Below are positions 1 through 11,358 of a DNA stretch of 64,000 bases, piece by piece. A program made the position numbers and the translations under genes. Position 1 is the first letter of the stretch. Each line of letters starts with the position of its first letter. The notes under the pieces were generated by a model that saw only the letters and a list, made by a program, of their open reading frames with translations, was not told the DNA's origin and ran no database searches. The stretch comes from Scleromitrula shiraiana (lineage: Eukaryota; Ascomycota; Leotiomycetes; Helotiales; Sclerotiniaceae): NCBI GenBank assembly GCA_028455995.1, contig JABELC010000014.1:992001-1056000 (forward strand), given 5' to 3'.

Positions 1-1133
1 CTTTGGTGGTAAGTCATATCCGTATTGTATACTAGTCTCGGATGCTGGGAAAGATTATCCTGGCATAGAGAGATCATATCAGACTACTGGTGTCAAATGA
101 AAACTAGTCAGATCATGAGATTGAGTTCCTCTTGATATTGAACATGTGCCAGAGTATTAGAACCTGTACTGAATTAAATATCTCATGTTGAAGAGATCTA
201 TCATCTCCTGGTAATAAGAATACATACATACCCTTGCCCGTCTTTATCAGTACCAAATTGAGTGTATGATTCACGTAAATCTTGCTCCATCCTTTCTTCG
301 GATATTTGAAGATGACGAATCCAATCTATGGGCAACTGTGCAGCCAAGAGCGTGTAGGGCAGGGCCAAGATCGATCTAATAATTCCACAATGCCAATATC
401 CCAAGGTAACATCTTCAAAGACAAAGAATGCACTTCGTGAAGGATTCGGAGCTCATGAAGAACTGTCCTATAGTTCAACCAAGTGGACTGACTAGTGCTC
501 CATTTGAAAGTCCTTGAATGTGACAATGAGGATTAGATTCCTTATCGTGGGAAGTTCGCATTGACACCTATTAAATCAATGATTTGAATAACGTATGTTA
601 TCGGATACCGGATACTACTGTATCTTTGACCTCAAGAAATATAGAAGACATGCGCCACTTCACTAGAAGGTCCAAAAGGCTCGATGTAAACGGCATTTGT
701 TTGATGTACATCAAAGGCAATTCCTCTTCTCTTTGGTACAGAGAGAGAGGTTTTATTGCGAGGCTACTCCATACCCGCCATGATGGATGAAAAGTTCATT
801 GATTTGTAATCAAACAGCAATATTCTCGAGTAAGTGCATAGAACAGAAAACTGGCGAGGACGCTTGGTAACTCTAGATGTTATTGACAATGAAGTTTGAA
901 AGTTGTAAAAGTTCAATGGTAGACCACAGACTACTAAATAAGCTAAGACACTTGGTGGGACTGGTGAGATATGAGCTCTGCTTATTAAGCAAATATATGC
1001 TGTCACTAGGGGTTGCGCGCAAACGCGACAACTCTTAAATGTCAACAATTATTATTGATAATTTTAGAACTGCTACCAATTCAGCTGCACCTCCTTTACC
1101 TGCGCTCCAAATAAATCTCATGATTCTTACACT
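1..1133. other. Upstream region of the dynactin gene, no firm gene
   Basis: No gene can be called with confidence. On the minus strand, roughly 440 down to 230, one frame stays open and reads like protein (it contains PYTLLAAQLPIDWIRHLQ) and ends at a GTATGT that could be a splice donor near 230. I found neither a convincing next exon nor a start codon, so it may be the relic of a gene lying to the left. The stretch next to 1134 should hold the promoter of the plus-strand gene. Confidence 0.4.
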
Positions 1134-4100
1134 ATGTCTTTGTCTGACCTCAAAATCGGTCAGACTGTGGAGGTAGGAAATGGTGCTATAGGGATTATTC
1201 GTTACCTGGGTCAAACCCATTTCGCAGCCGGAGATTGGATAGGAGTCGAATTGGAAGATGGAGGTGGAAAAAACGATGGAAGTGTGCAGGGAGAAAGGTA
1301 CTTTGAGTGCGAGATGGGTTGTGGGATGTTTGTTCGCCCTGCAGCTATTACAATTATTGATCAACCTCTACCACCACCGAAAGCAGCTCCTCCAAAAAGA
1401 GCCGCGAGGCCGGTCAGTGTTGCTGGTCCAGCTGCGTCAAGAAGAACAAGTTCTGTACCGGATGTTACCGGTCAGAGAAGAAGTATAAATGCTGCAAGTC
1501 CAAGTCCTGCAACAAGGCGTTTATCTAGCATGCTACGTGTAGGTATATTGCTATTTATTAAATAACTATACTGATGTTTTACTTTAGTCTCCCACAAAAT
1601 CTCCTACCAAACAATTATACTCCGCAGGCACGTCAGTTGCATCAACGCCTCGCACCGGAACTCCTGTCACTTCTCGAGCGCCATCTGCGGGAGTTCCTAA
1701 AGTACGACAAGCTTCTGTATCGAATCGAACATCTATGGGACCTCCACCTCCACTCGCAGGACGAGGAAAGTTAATATCTAGTGGGAGTGGTGTTGGTACT
1801 AGACTAAGTGCCCCTGCAACTAAAACAACCGCGAATCGACAATCGTTGGCACCCAAACGGACTTTGCGACCCGGTACAGATCGTGTAGCCTCGGCGGCAA
1901 GTCAAATAAGTAGTGCTCAAATTAGTCAAGCAAGTGATAATAGTGGGCATGATGCAATTGATGAGGATAGGCTGGCGTCGCCCATGAGGAGTGATGCAGA
2001 TAATTTATCACCAAAAATGACCAGTCCGGTGTTATCTAGGAATTCTCCTGTATCACCTGGAGCTACACTGTCTCCATCGACTCAACGTGGTCCAGCAAGT
2101 ACAGCTGCTAGCAGAGAGATTGAGGATCTCAAGACGAAACTAAGAGTGATGGAAAAGAAACGACTGGCAGATAGGGAAAAGCTGAAAGCTCTGGAGAATG
2201 TTCAAATTGAGAGGGATAAGTATGAAGGGATCATTCAAAAACTGCAAACTAAATATCAACCCCAACAACAAGAGATTACGGATTTACGAAAACAACTCAA
2301 GGAAGCTGAAGCTCGATTCGAAGAGGTTGAGAATTTACAAGCTGAACATGATGTGATATTAGAGATGGCTACATTGGATAGGGAGATGGCGGAAGAGACG
2401 GCTGAAGTTCTTAGGAGCGAACTAGAAGCTCTGAAACAAAAATCTGAAGAGTTAGAACTGGAGGTTGAGGTTTTGAGAGAAGAGAATACAGAGTTAGGCG
2501 GAGAAATGAGCTCAGAGGAAAAGACTAGTCAGAGTTATTTGCAGATGGAGAGGAAAAACGAGAGGTTAACTGAGGCACTTTTGAGGTTACGAGATCTGAC
2601 ACAACAAGCGGAAGCCGAACTCAAGGACGAAATTAAAAGTTTACAAGAAGATGTTCGTGAGTTAGGAAGTGTTAAAGAACATTATGCTGTAGTGAAGGAG
2701 AAGCTTGCCAAATCCGAGGCGAGTATTGAGGATTTACGACAACAGCTCGACAATGCTTTGGGGGCTGAAGATATGATTGAAGAACTTACTGATCGCAACA
2801 TGAGCATGAGTGAGCAAATCGAAGAGCTCAAGGTTACAATTGAGGACCTTGAGAGCTTGAAGGAACTTAATGATGAACTCGAAATCAACCATATTGAGAC
2901 CGAGAAAGAATTGCAGGAAGAAATCGACTACAAGGAAAGCATCATCAATGAACAAGCAAGACGATCAGCTCAGCAAGAAGAAACCCTTGAAGATATGGAG
3001 TATACATTGTCACGGTTCCGGGAGCTTGTCACAGGTCTTCAAAGTGATTTGGAAGATATGAGGGCATCGCATGCAGTTACGGAAACAGAATCCGAGCAGC
3101 TAAGCACCAGATCACGTGCAATGCAGGATCTGAATTTGAAGCTCCAAGTTTCTGCAGCCAAGACACAGGTTAAGACAATTGATCTTGAATTACGCCAGTT
3201 GGACGCCCAACAAGCATCAGAACATTTATCAATTGTTCAATTGTTCCTTCCAGATGGGTATAGTACAGAAAGAGATTCGGTGCTGGCATTATTAAGATTC
3301 CGCAGTGTTGCTTTCAAGGCAAATCTTCTGCATGGTTTCATCAAAGAGAGAGTAAATGGGCAACCACACCCAGGCCATGAAGATGATATCTTTGCTGGAT
3401 GCGATGTTCTCGATAAGCTTGTATGGATTGGTGCCATGTGTGATCGTTTTATCAATGCTATCAGTCATTGTTCACCAGAAGAATTTACAAGATTTGAAGG
3501 TGCATATTACGAGCTAGAACCTGTGGAAAGGGCACTCAGAGGATGGATTGATGGATTGAGGAGAGATGAATTGAAAGAGAAGCAATGTGCCAGCGAGCTA
3601 CAACGTAGTATTGCTCTTATGTCACATCTTGCAGAGGTTCATATATCAACTGGTCTTGCTAGTTATGCTGACGAGATTCATATGCGAACTCTCGTTATGC
3701 AGAGTCACTTGGAAAGTGCTGCGGCCGCATTAACATCCACCAGAGCGATGGTTCAAAGTATCATACCCAGTCAAGATGAAGAAGATGAATCTTTCGAACA
3801 TTTCTCTAAAAGTTCAGAAGCCGTCATTTCTCAGACCCGCAGTGCAAAGGTCATTGTTGGCAAGGCAGTCCGATCTCTTGAAGATATGAAAGCTCGATCA
3901 TTATCCTTGATGCCCGATACTATTCAATATTTCGAAAAATGCGAAACTGCCACGCAACTACTTGCTGAATACTCTCGCCAAGTTGGAGATGATCTTTGCA
4001 CGTTGTTACATGAGGAAGGAAGGGCTGAGGCATATACATATCTCGAAGTACAGAATGCAATCTACAACACTACTTCCACACTTTTCTCAGCAAATGAGAG

Positions 4101-5196
4101 CGGCTTGTTCTCTACATATTCCAATAAGCTTCGACTGCTCAATGGCTCATTGTTAGATCTAGTCACTTTAACTTCTGATTTTCAGATGACACAAGAATTT
4201 GAACTTGCTAAAGCACCATGGATCCTTCGATCCAAGGAACTAAATTCGTCCAAATCAGTAACTGTTGACGTTGAAGAAGAAATGCGTCGATTGAAGGAAG
4301 AGACTCATGAACGATTACGACAAATCGCCATACGTGATCAAACTCTCTCAGAAGCCTCAGTTAAAATTGAGCTTCTTGAAAGTCGTATGCGCGATGCAAC
4401 CAAGAAGAATGAACGTATCAACGAACTCGAAAGGAAAATCGAAGATGCCAAGAAGCGAGAATCCGAACTCACCGAATCCATCGAGTCACAAAATAAAGAA
4501 TTTTCCAATATGGAAGCTGATCGCGAAAAATGGAAGAAGATTGCCGATGAATCGAAAGCTGCAGGTGAGATTGCATCGGGTTCTAAAGCCGGTCAAGAAC
4601 GTGCTGTTGCTACTGCAAGGGAAATGGATGCTCTCAAGACGGAAATCGCAAGTTTACAAGCTGCGGTTCGATACCTTCGTCAAGATAATCATAAGGCTAA
4701 ATATGCCGTGACGCATTTGAGTTGGTTGGATGAACCATTAATCAAGGAAAAATCGAAGGAGGAGCAGAGAAAAGCTTTGGTGGTTAAGGAGAGTGAAGAT
4801 GTTCTTGCTGAGTTGTTGAATCTGGCAAAGGATGCTAAAATTTATGATTTGAATGATTTGCCAAAGGATAGGTTGAAATGGAGACCTGCGAAATCAACAC
4901 CTCAATATCATGTTGCGAGACAGAGAGAGGATTACGAGGCTTGGAGAGGATGGAAGGATGCGGTTGTTAAGAAGGGGAAGTTAGTGGCTGATTTGAATGG
5001 CGGGAATAAAGGGATGGGTGGTGGTGTTGGGATGGGAATTGTAAAGAAGAAGAGAGTGGGAAATGGAGATGTGGCGGCGAGGATTCAACTGAATTGGGGA
5101 GAACTGGAAAAGATGGGTGCGGGGAGAGGGAAAGAAGTTGAGATTGTGGGAGCGGGCGATTGGGATGGAGTGAAGAGTAGTTTAGGGTTTGTATGA
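1134..5196 (+). CDS. ro-3: Dynactin large subunit p150Glued (CAP-Gly protein)
   Basis: Two exons, 1134..1538 and 1588..5196, with a 49-bp phase-0 intron (GTAGGT..TTTAG), give a protein of 1337 residues. Residues about 8-70 are a CAP-Gly domain with the hallmark GKNDGSV, which binds microtubule plus ends and EB1/CLIP tails. Residues about 70-240 are a basic Ser/Pro/Arg-rich linker, also typical of p150Glued. Residues about 260-600 form a long charged coiled coil (dynein-binding region), followed by the conserved dynactin middle domain and a second coiled coil near 1000-1100. In the dynactin complex this subunit links dynein to microtubules and drives nuclear and vesicle movement in hyphae. The size fits the family (about 1300 residues). 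The symbol follows Neurospora ropy-3. The ATG is the first one that gives an intact CAP-Gly fold. The gene looks complete. Confidence 0.93.
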
Positions 5197-5731
5197 TATG
5201 ATGTTATGTTGGTATCTACAGTATATCCTTGATTTTATGTTGGGGGAGAGGGGAGAGAAAGAGGCGATTATCGCAAACGAGTGGATGAATTATACCCATG
5301 TGTGTTATTTTAGAAGCTGAAGTAAATGCTCACCTTATACCTACCTGCCTACCATCAATCGATCAGTCAAAATAAATTGTCATGATTAGAATATCATTAT
5401 CATTGATTGATAGGCGCTCTTGATGAAAGTTTATACTGTCTTGTAATGTAAGCCACTACCTCCCAGGCTATTACCAACTAACGAAGTATCGAGCATCCTG
5501 TACGTAAAACACACTCATTCATACTGCCAGATCCCCAAATATCGGATTAATTCGAAGATGACTCTACATTTACACTCTAAGGATAACTAACAAGTTATAA
5601 TACAATGAAGCAACAATTGGTGGAAGTGACTGAGATAATATGGATAGATAGGATGGTAACATTATGATATCCGACTGCGGTAGAACTCGAGGAGGCTCAG
5701 TCTAGTCAGTATGTAATCTCTAGCATCCATC

Positions 5732-5741
5732 TGTATGTATG

Positions 5742-5771
<30 letters not shown>
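5732..5771. repeat. (GTAT)n microsatellite
   Basis: About ten uninterrupted copies of a 4-bp unit in an intergenic region. Likely length-polymorphic. Confidence 0.9.
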
Positions 5772-5773
<2 letters not shown>

Positions 5774-6014
5774 GGGGGGATTCTCAGAAGTGATGTGAGA
5801 ATGCTGCTATAAATAATTTCCTCAGTGTTACCATACAGGGCTATATCATAGTAGAATGTAACGCTGTCTAGGCGTAGTTCCCCATATTGGTACTACGCCC
5901 GCCTAGTGTTAGGGATGGTTGGTGGTACGGTCTACGGGTGGCTGGTGGATTAGGGAGATGGATTTATTATTATTATTATTGCGATTTATTAAATGTGCTG
6001 TATCTAGGTACACC

Positions 6015-6110
6015 ATTTTCCTCTTTGATTTTTCTCCTCTTCTCTTCTCTTCTCTTCTCTCCTCTCCTCTCCTTTCCCCTCCTCTCCTCTTCCCTTCACT
6101 TCTCATATTC
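6015..6110 (+). promoter_or_regulatory. CT-rich tract upstream of acid phosphatase
   Basis: A run of about 95 bases, almost all C and T on the plus strand (repeats of TTCTC and CTCCT), ends about 90 bp before the ATG at 6203. Pyrimidine tracts just upstream of the transcription start are a known core-promoter feature of filamentous fungi. The assignment rests on position and composition only. Confidence 0.5.
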
Positions 6111-6202
6111 AATTATTTTCACTCGTTACTCGAGTATTTCTCTCTTTAATGAACGAAGAGAAGAGTAGTGAAGGAAGAGAATAGTGGATAAATTCCCCCA
6201 AG

Positions 6203-7752
6203 ATGCGATCTACCATGGTTCCATCCATAATTTTAGTGGCCGCAACCGCTTTTACAGGGTCCGCCATAGCTACTTCATCTACATCAACATCATCATATGT
6301 ACCTGGGGCGGCGTTCGATAGATTCTTTACTATTTGGTTGGAAAATCAAGTATGTATATCCATATCCTCCCTCTATCTATTTCTGAAATAAATCCCAAAC
6401 ACCACTATACTGTAAAATCAACAAAATAATAACACAATATCTGTTGCCCTCAAAATAGGACGATGCCAAAGTCTCCGAAAACCCCGATATCAAAAACCTA
6501 ACCTCTCAAGGAATTCTCCTAACCAACTACTACGGCCTCACCCATCCCTCACAACCAAATTATATCGCATCTATAAGTGGCGATTACTTCGGTCTCAATC
6601 ATGATGGATTTGTGCAGATTCCAAGTAATGTTTCGACCATAGTTGATGCTTTTGACGAGGCGGGGATTGAGTGGAATGGGTTTTTCGAGGGGGTTCCTGG
6701 GCCGGGGTATATGGGGGAGGGGAGTACGATGGGGGATGGGAGTGGGTGGGATTATGTTAGGAAACATAAGTGAGTTTTATTTTATTTTGTTTCTATTTCT
6801 GTTTTACTTGTGCGACGAGTTGGATTTGAAGACGATGGATCAGAAGAGAATAAAAGCTAAGAAATAATCTCCTCACAGCCCATTCATAAGCTACGACAGC
6901 ATCTCAACCAACGGAACCCGACTCCAACGACTCCAATCCATCTCCGACTTCCAATCCGCCGTCCAATCCAACACCCTCCCCCAATACGCGCACATCTCAC
7001 CGGACATGCTAAACGACGGGCACAACACCTCCCTCTCGTACGCTGCAAATTGGACGCGCTCATTCCTAACCCCTCTCCTCAATAATCCCTCTTTCATGAA
7101 CAACACCCTCATCCTCCTCACCTACGACGAATCAGAAACTTATTCTCAACCCAACAAAATATACTCTCTACTTCTCGGTGGTGCCATCCCAGACGACAAG
7201 AAAGGATCTGTAGACGAGGGTGTCTATTCACATTATTCGATCCTATCCACCCTGCAAAACAACTGGAAACTTCCCAACCTAGGCCGCTACGATGCCGGCG
7301 CCAACGTATTCGAACTCATCGCCAACAAAACCGGATACGCGAGTAAAAACATCGATCTGGATATGAACGTTCTCAATAACTCCCTCTCGTACCCGGGCTT
7401 CCTCAACAACGACCCCAAAAAATGGAAGGAAATCCCCGCGCCAAATTTACAGCTTACGGGCGCGGGTGGATCGGTACTAGATACGGTGAAGAAAAATTGG
7501 GGGACAGATAGCAAGTCGTTGAGTCCGTATGCGGGAAGCGGGGAGTTTTTTGATGGCGGGGACAGATTACCGGTTTATAGGAGTCAGGGGGGGAATGCGA
7601 AGGCGACGGCTACGGCTACGGGAGGGACGGGCACGAGTACGAGTTCGAGTACGGCAACGCCTAGTTCGGGGGCGGAGGGGAGGAGGGGAATGGGGACGGG
7701 GAGGGAGGTTTTGGGGTTGTGGGTTGCGCTGGGTTTTGCTATGATTTTTTAG
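6203..7752 (+). CDS. Secreted, GPI-anchored acid phosphatase (phosphoesterase family)
   Basis: Three exons, 6203..6349, 6459..6769 and 6879..7752, join in frame (introns 109 bp, both GT..AG) to give 443 residues. An N-terminal signal peptide is followed by FFTIWLENQ, the opening metal-binding motif of the phosphoesterase family (PF04185; fungal phosphate-repressible acid phosphatases and bacterial phospholipase C relatives). Then come a THPSQPNYIASISGD segment, ISPDMLNDGHN and LLTYDESE, which carry the remaining Asp/His/Asn ligands. The last 60 residues are Ser/Thr/Gly-rich and end in a hydrophobic tail after a small-residue site, as expected for GPI attachment to membrane or wall. It probably releases phosphate from organic esters outside the cell. 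Many N-glycosylation sites are visible. Length is normal. It is unrelated in fold to the histidine acid phosphatase at 13.8-15.4 kb. Confidence 0.88.
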
Positions 7753-9545
7753 TGGAGGATGGGATGCAGGGGAAAGAGGGGGGGATAAAAGTTTCGTATC
7801 GTTTGGTGTTTGGTGTTTGGATTTATGGGTTTGGGTTTGGGTTTTCTTTGCTGGGAGTGTTAGGTGCTGTGGATGGGTGAATAGATGGATGGATGTATGG
7901 ATGGATGTATGGATGGATGGATGGATGGATGGAGGAGGAATTTGTATGATAGATAGATAGATTGGGAAGGGTGTTCTTTCTTTCATTCTTTCTTGTATTG
8001 TATTTTATGTTATGTATCCTGATAGACGATGGATTTTGAACTATGGAGGCATGGATGGATGGATGGATAATACCAATATCGGCAATTTAATATTAAATAA
8101 ATATATATTATATAATACTATATCATATATATGTATGCGCTGGTGTATCTAAATAATCAGCTAGCGCTACATCTCATCTAAAGCATATCACCATTTTAAA
8201 TCTCAATTGATACGTGTTAAATCTACCGACTATATATATACTTCATATCTTCCATGGTCTATTTAAGCTAGCTTCCTCCTCATTGTGCTAGCTAGTTCTT
8301 GGCTGCGTGCTGGTGTTGAAGATGTAGATGTAGATGTGGATGTAGATGTAGACGCGTTTGTGGTTCTATTCTAGGTTCTAACTAACTATCTCTTTGAGAT
8401 ATTGGATTGTTGGGGAATAGAAGGGTTGTTGTGATAGAGGGGGGGGGGGGGGGGGGGGTTTGTGAGATGGGAGGGATGGGAGAGAGGGGGAAGGCGGGGG
8501 GTGGGGGGATTTTTGGTTTGCGATCTTGGGCTGGGATGGGAATTCGGCTTGATGGATGGGGGGTTGAGAGGTAGCGATTTATGGGATGGGATGGGATAGG
8601 ATGGGATGGATTGGGTTGGGATGGGATTATGTGGGTAATCAAAATCAAGAATAGGTGCCAGATCGATTTAGCTCAGGCAATATTTGATCGATGTTTAAGA
8701 ATCAAGACATGAATTTGAGGAATTCTCACATTGGGAATTTGTTTAATATGCTTCTTGGGCAAATCGGATCTCAAGGGGAAAGAGAGCAGAAGATATAAGT
8801 AGCAGTTAGTATTACTCGGGTTTTCGAGTCACGCTGGGTACTACCTATTGCGGCGAATCTTGTAGCACTACTTCCCTCTCCGAAAGAGGGCACCTCTTGA
8901 TGAGTATATTCGGAGAAAACGATTCTGCAGGTCTGTTGTTTCCCCCCAGTACTATGTTTAAGCTTATGTATCTAGGTGAGAATAAAGAAGATTCTTCGCT
9001 GCCAAAGATTACAAGAATGGCATAGGGCACATTTTGAAGGCGAAGAATTGACTTCGCTATGCAGTGGAGATGGGTAGGCAATATAATCTGAAGTGGAAAG
9101 AATTAGATGTCTCAGACTATGTTCAATTAGCTGTTATAGAGGAATTCGATATACGAGTAGCTGTGAGCCAAGAATTGTGGGATATCACTAGCAGCAGACA
9201 GTTAGTTTCGCAAAAGTAGTGAACTCATTTTTAATTGAGTAACAAAGAAGTTCGGTAAACACCTAATTTCATGAATCTTCGTAAAACATTTACACAAAAT
9301 TGATCAAAATCTCAAAATAAAATCGATCCAAACACAGTCTAAGAACTTGGCTCTGGCACTTTGAAAAACATATCATATTTCTCATCCTTCTGCCCTCCTC
9401 ATTGTTTTTACTCCGCAAATTCATCTTCCCAATTTTAGTTGTGCTACTCTAATAAAGTACTATGAGATCAACCATGATTTGCATGCTAGCGGCTTTTGAT
9501 GGTAAGCAATTATAAAGCTTGAGTAGGTATTATTATTGTATGAAG
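7753..9545. other. G-rich, repeat-rich intergenic region
   Basis: No gene is supported. It holds GGAT-type arrays (about 7875-7935 and 8580-8635), a GATGTA hexamer array (about 8318-8355), and a 20-G homopolymer with further G-runs (8439-8515). Open frames on either strand are low-complexity readings of these repeats. After 8650 the sequence is ordinary non-coding DNA. A short ATG-led frame near 9472 runs into a GGTAAG-like sequence and cannot be extended. Confidence 0.6.
8439..8515 (+). repeat. Poly-G run and G-tract cluster
   Basis: A run of 20 consecutive G (8439-8458) is followed within 60 bp by GGG, GGG, GGGGG, GGGGGG and GGGGGG tracts separated by short spacers. This pattern can form G-quadruplexes on the plus strand. 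It lies between genes. Confidence 0.8.
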
Positions 9546-9686
9546 TGTGAGAAAAGAGGTTAATGGTACATGTCTGATTAGTCAGCAAAATGGAGGCTCT
9601 TATAGCCCTTCTCGTCACCTAGTTTTAGATCAACAACTTCAACAATACAACTACAATTACCCCAACTAGATTCTGTCTTTTCTATG
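9546..9686 (+). repeat. Dispersed repeat, copy A (5' relic of a gene?)
   Basis: About 140 bp matches 40190-40330 in reverse complement with small indels. Shared stretches include TTAGTCAGCAAAATGGAGGC, TTTTAGATCAA and GATTCTGTCTTTTCTAT. The conserved core holds an ATG followed by codons for EALIAL, which resembles the start of fungal STAND/NLR-type N-terminal domains, so it may be the 5' end of a decayed gene family. Copy A is cut at its right side by the TIR transposon beginning at 9690. Confidence 0.65.
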
Positions 9687-9689
9687 CGT

Positions 9690-10583
9690 CCCTACGGTAT
9701 TACCTATTCAGGGATTTCTTGAATACCATTCAGGGAAGGAAATTTTTGCATTATAATTTAAATCTTAATTGCATTATAAGTTAATTTTTAAGGAATGATT
9801 TTATATTAATATAAATTCAACTTAGATATTTAAGTTTATTTTGGATAATTGTTTAATATTAAATTAATATAGTATATGCATACAAAATTAATGTATTTTT
9901 ATTTATATTTATATATAAAATTAATGCATTTTTGTTTTCAAGTTTATTATATATAATATTAATATATATTAATAATTGATATGCTTCATTATTTCCTAAT
10001 TTAGCTAATATATTAAGGTTAATCCCACATTTCTTTTATTAATATGCTCAAGTTAATATTAATAATATATATTAAAAAGTAATATAAATATATTTTTAAA
10101 TTCCATAATTTTTTACAAAAAATCATTTTTTTTTTAAAATAATAAAGTTATTAATTTATAAAAAATAAAGTTTAAAATTATAGTTTTATAGTCTAAAACT
10201 ATATTTATATAAATCTGATAAAAATTTAAATAAAAATTTAATAAAAAATTAAATAAATCTTTAATTAATAAAAATCTATTAAAAAATTAAATAATAATTT
10301 TATAATATAAAATCAATAATAAAGCTATTTTAAATATAATTTAAAATCAATGAATTTTAATTAAAATCTATTTAAAGTTTATTCAAAATTAATTTTTGAG
10401 TTTAAATTTCAAAATTAATTTATATTATATAAAATTCAATTTTTAATTAATTATAAATTTAATATATCAATATTTAAATTTTTGATATATTTAAATATTA
10501 AAATAACTAATTTCTTAAAGTTCATTTAGGGAACTCATTGAATTCTATTCAGGTTGGCTCCTTGAATAGGTGATACCGTAGGG
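9690..10583. mobile_element. AT-rich TIR transposon, copy 1 (894 bp)
   Basis: The element begins with CCCTACGGTATTACCTATTC and ends with the inverted repeat GAATAGGTGATACCGTAGGG. It is flanked on both sides by the trinucleotide CGT (9687-9689 and 10584-10586), which reads as a 3-bp target-site duplication. The interior is almost pure A/T with no coding capacity, as expected after RIP mutation of a non-autonomous element. Its right end, reverse-complemented, matches the left end of copy 2 at 32972-33736 for over 80 bp, so the two copies lie in opposite orientation. A 3-bp duplication would suit a PIF/Harbinger-like origin, but no transposase is present to confirm this. Confidence 0.85.
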
Positions 10584-11358
10584 CGTGAGAGGAAAAAAAG
10601 GTTACATGTGGGCTTGAGACCTGGTATGAGGCGAACACGTGCCACCTATCACTTTACGGAACGCCCAGCTACTCCGGAATATATCCTGCCGATTATTTAT
10701 CCGAATTAATACAGTAAAAAGTAAGTAAACAGTCGAGCGAAGGGGGGGGACAGCAGAGCATGCAACAACCGAGGAAGATACTGAAGACAAAATGTAAATC
10801 GCTCACATCTAATTGTCAGCACAGTGGTATTTTTCCTATTCGAACAAACCTTCATGACCAATATGACTTTCACTTCACTAGGCGATATGACTGGTACCGT
10901 AGCATATTATGCCAAAATTAAGTATGAAAGGGGGAAGAGGCTCCAAGCGGAACCGAAGCGGAGTATCTCGATGTAGTACAATATAGTATAGTATAGTTAC
11001 TATGTTAAAACTAAACAGATTTTGTACAAGAAAACTTGAGTCATCATCCATCATACACCGAAACTTTTTGAAAGCTATTTATCATCAATCCCCACTTAGT
11101 TAGTATATAGATAGGAAATCGGATAGCTAGCCGGCTAGCATAGGTTTATAGGATAAGTGGATAGGGTTGAAAAAAAAAGCTCTATCGATAAGTAGCTAGC
11201 TATAATAACGCTATAGAAATGATGTAAAACAATTTCTTGTCTTTTTTCTTTTCGTTGTTGGAGTTGGCGAGTGTGTTGTTTTTTGTTCATACTCTGTATA
11301 TCTATATAAATATATCATTCCTTTGCTATATCCGCACGATAATCCTCCATTCGCTTCA
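10584..11358. other. Intergenic, promoter side of the MFS gene
   Basis: No coding sequence is supported. It runs from the right flank of the TIR element to the ATG at 11359 and includes short GCTAGC-containing palindromic stretches around 11125-11200 and a TATA-like AT segment near 11300. Confidence 0.5.

Larger units (their letters stand above)
5197..6202. other. Intergenic region with simple repeats and a pyrimidine-rich promoter
   Basis: No coding sequence is supported. It contains the 3' end of the dynactin transcript, a TATG tetranucleotide array (5732-5771) and, just before the acid phosphatase, an almost pure C/T tract (about 6015-6110). Open frames here are translations of these repeats. 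Confidence 0.6.

Noticed and set aside
1035..1364. 109-codon minus-strand frame across the dynactin start
   Set aside because: Antisense shadow of the CAP-Gly coding region.
5887..6168. Overlapping frames on both strands rich in Leu/Ser or Arg/Glu/Gly
   Set aside because: They arise from the C/T tract in the promoter and have no protein character.
7567..7986. 139-codon minus-strand frame antisense to the acid phosphatase end
   Set aside because: It reads as Pro/His/Arg/Ser-rich low complexity produced by the GPI-tail codons and the GGAT repeats on the other strand.
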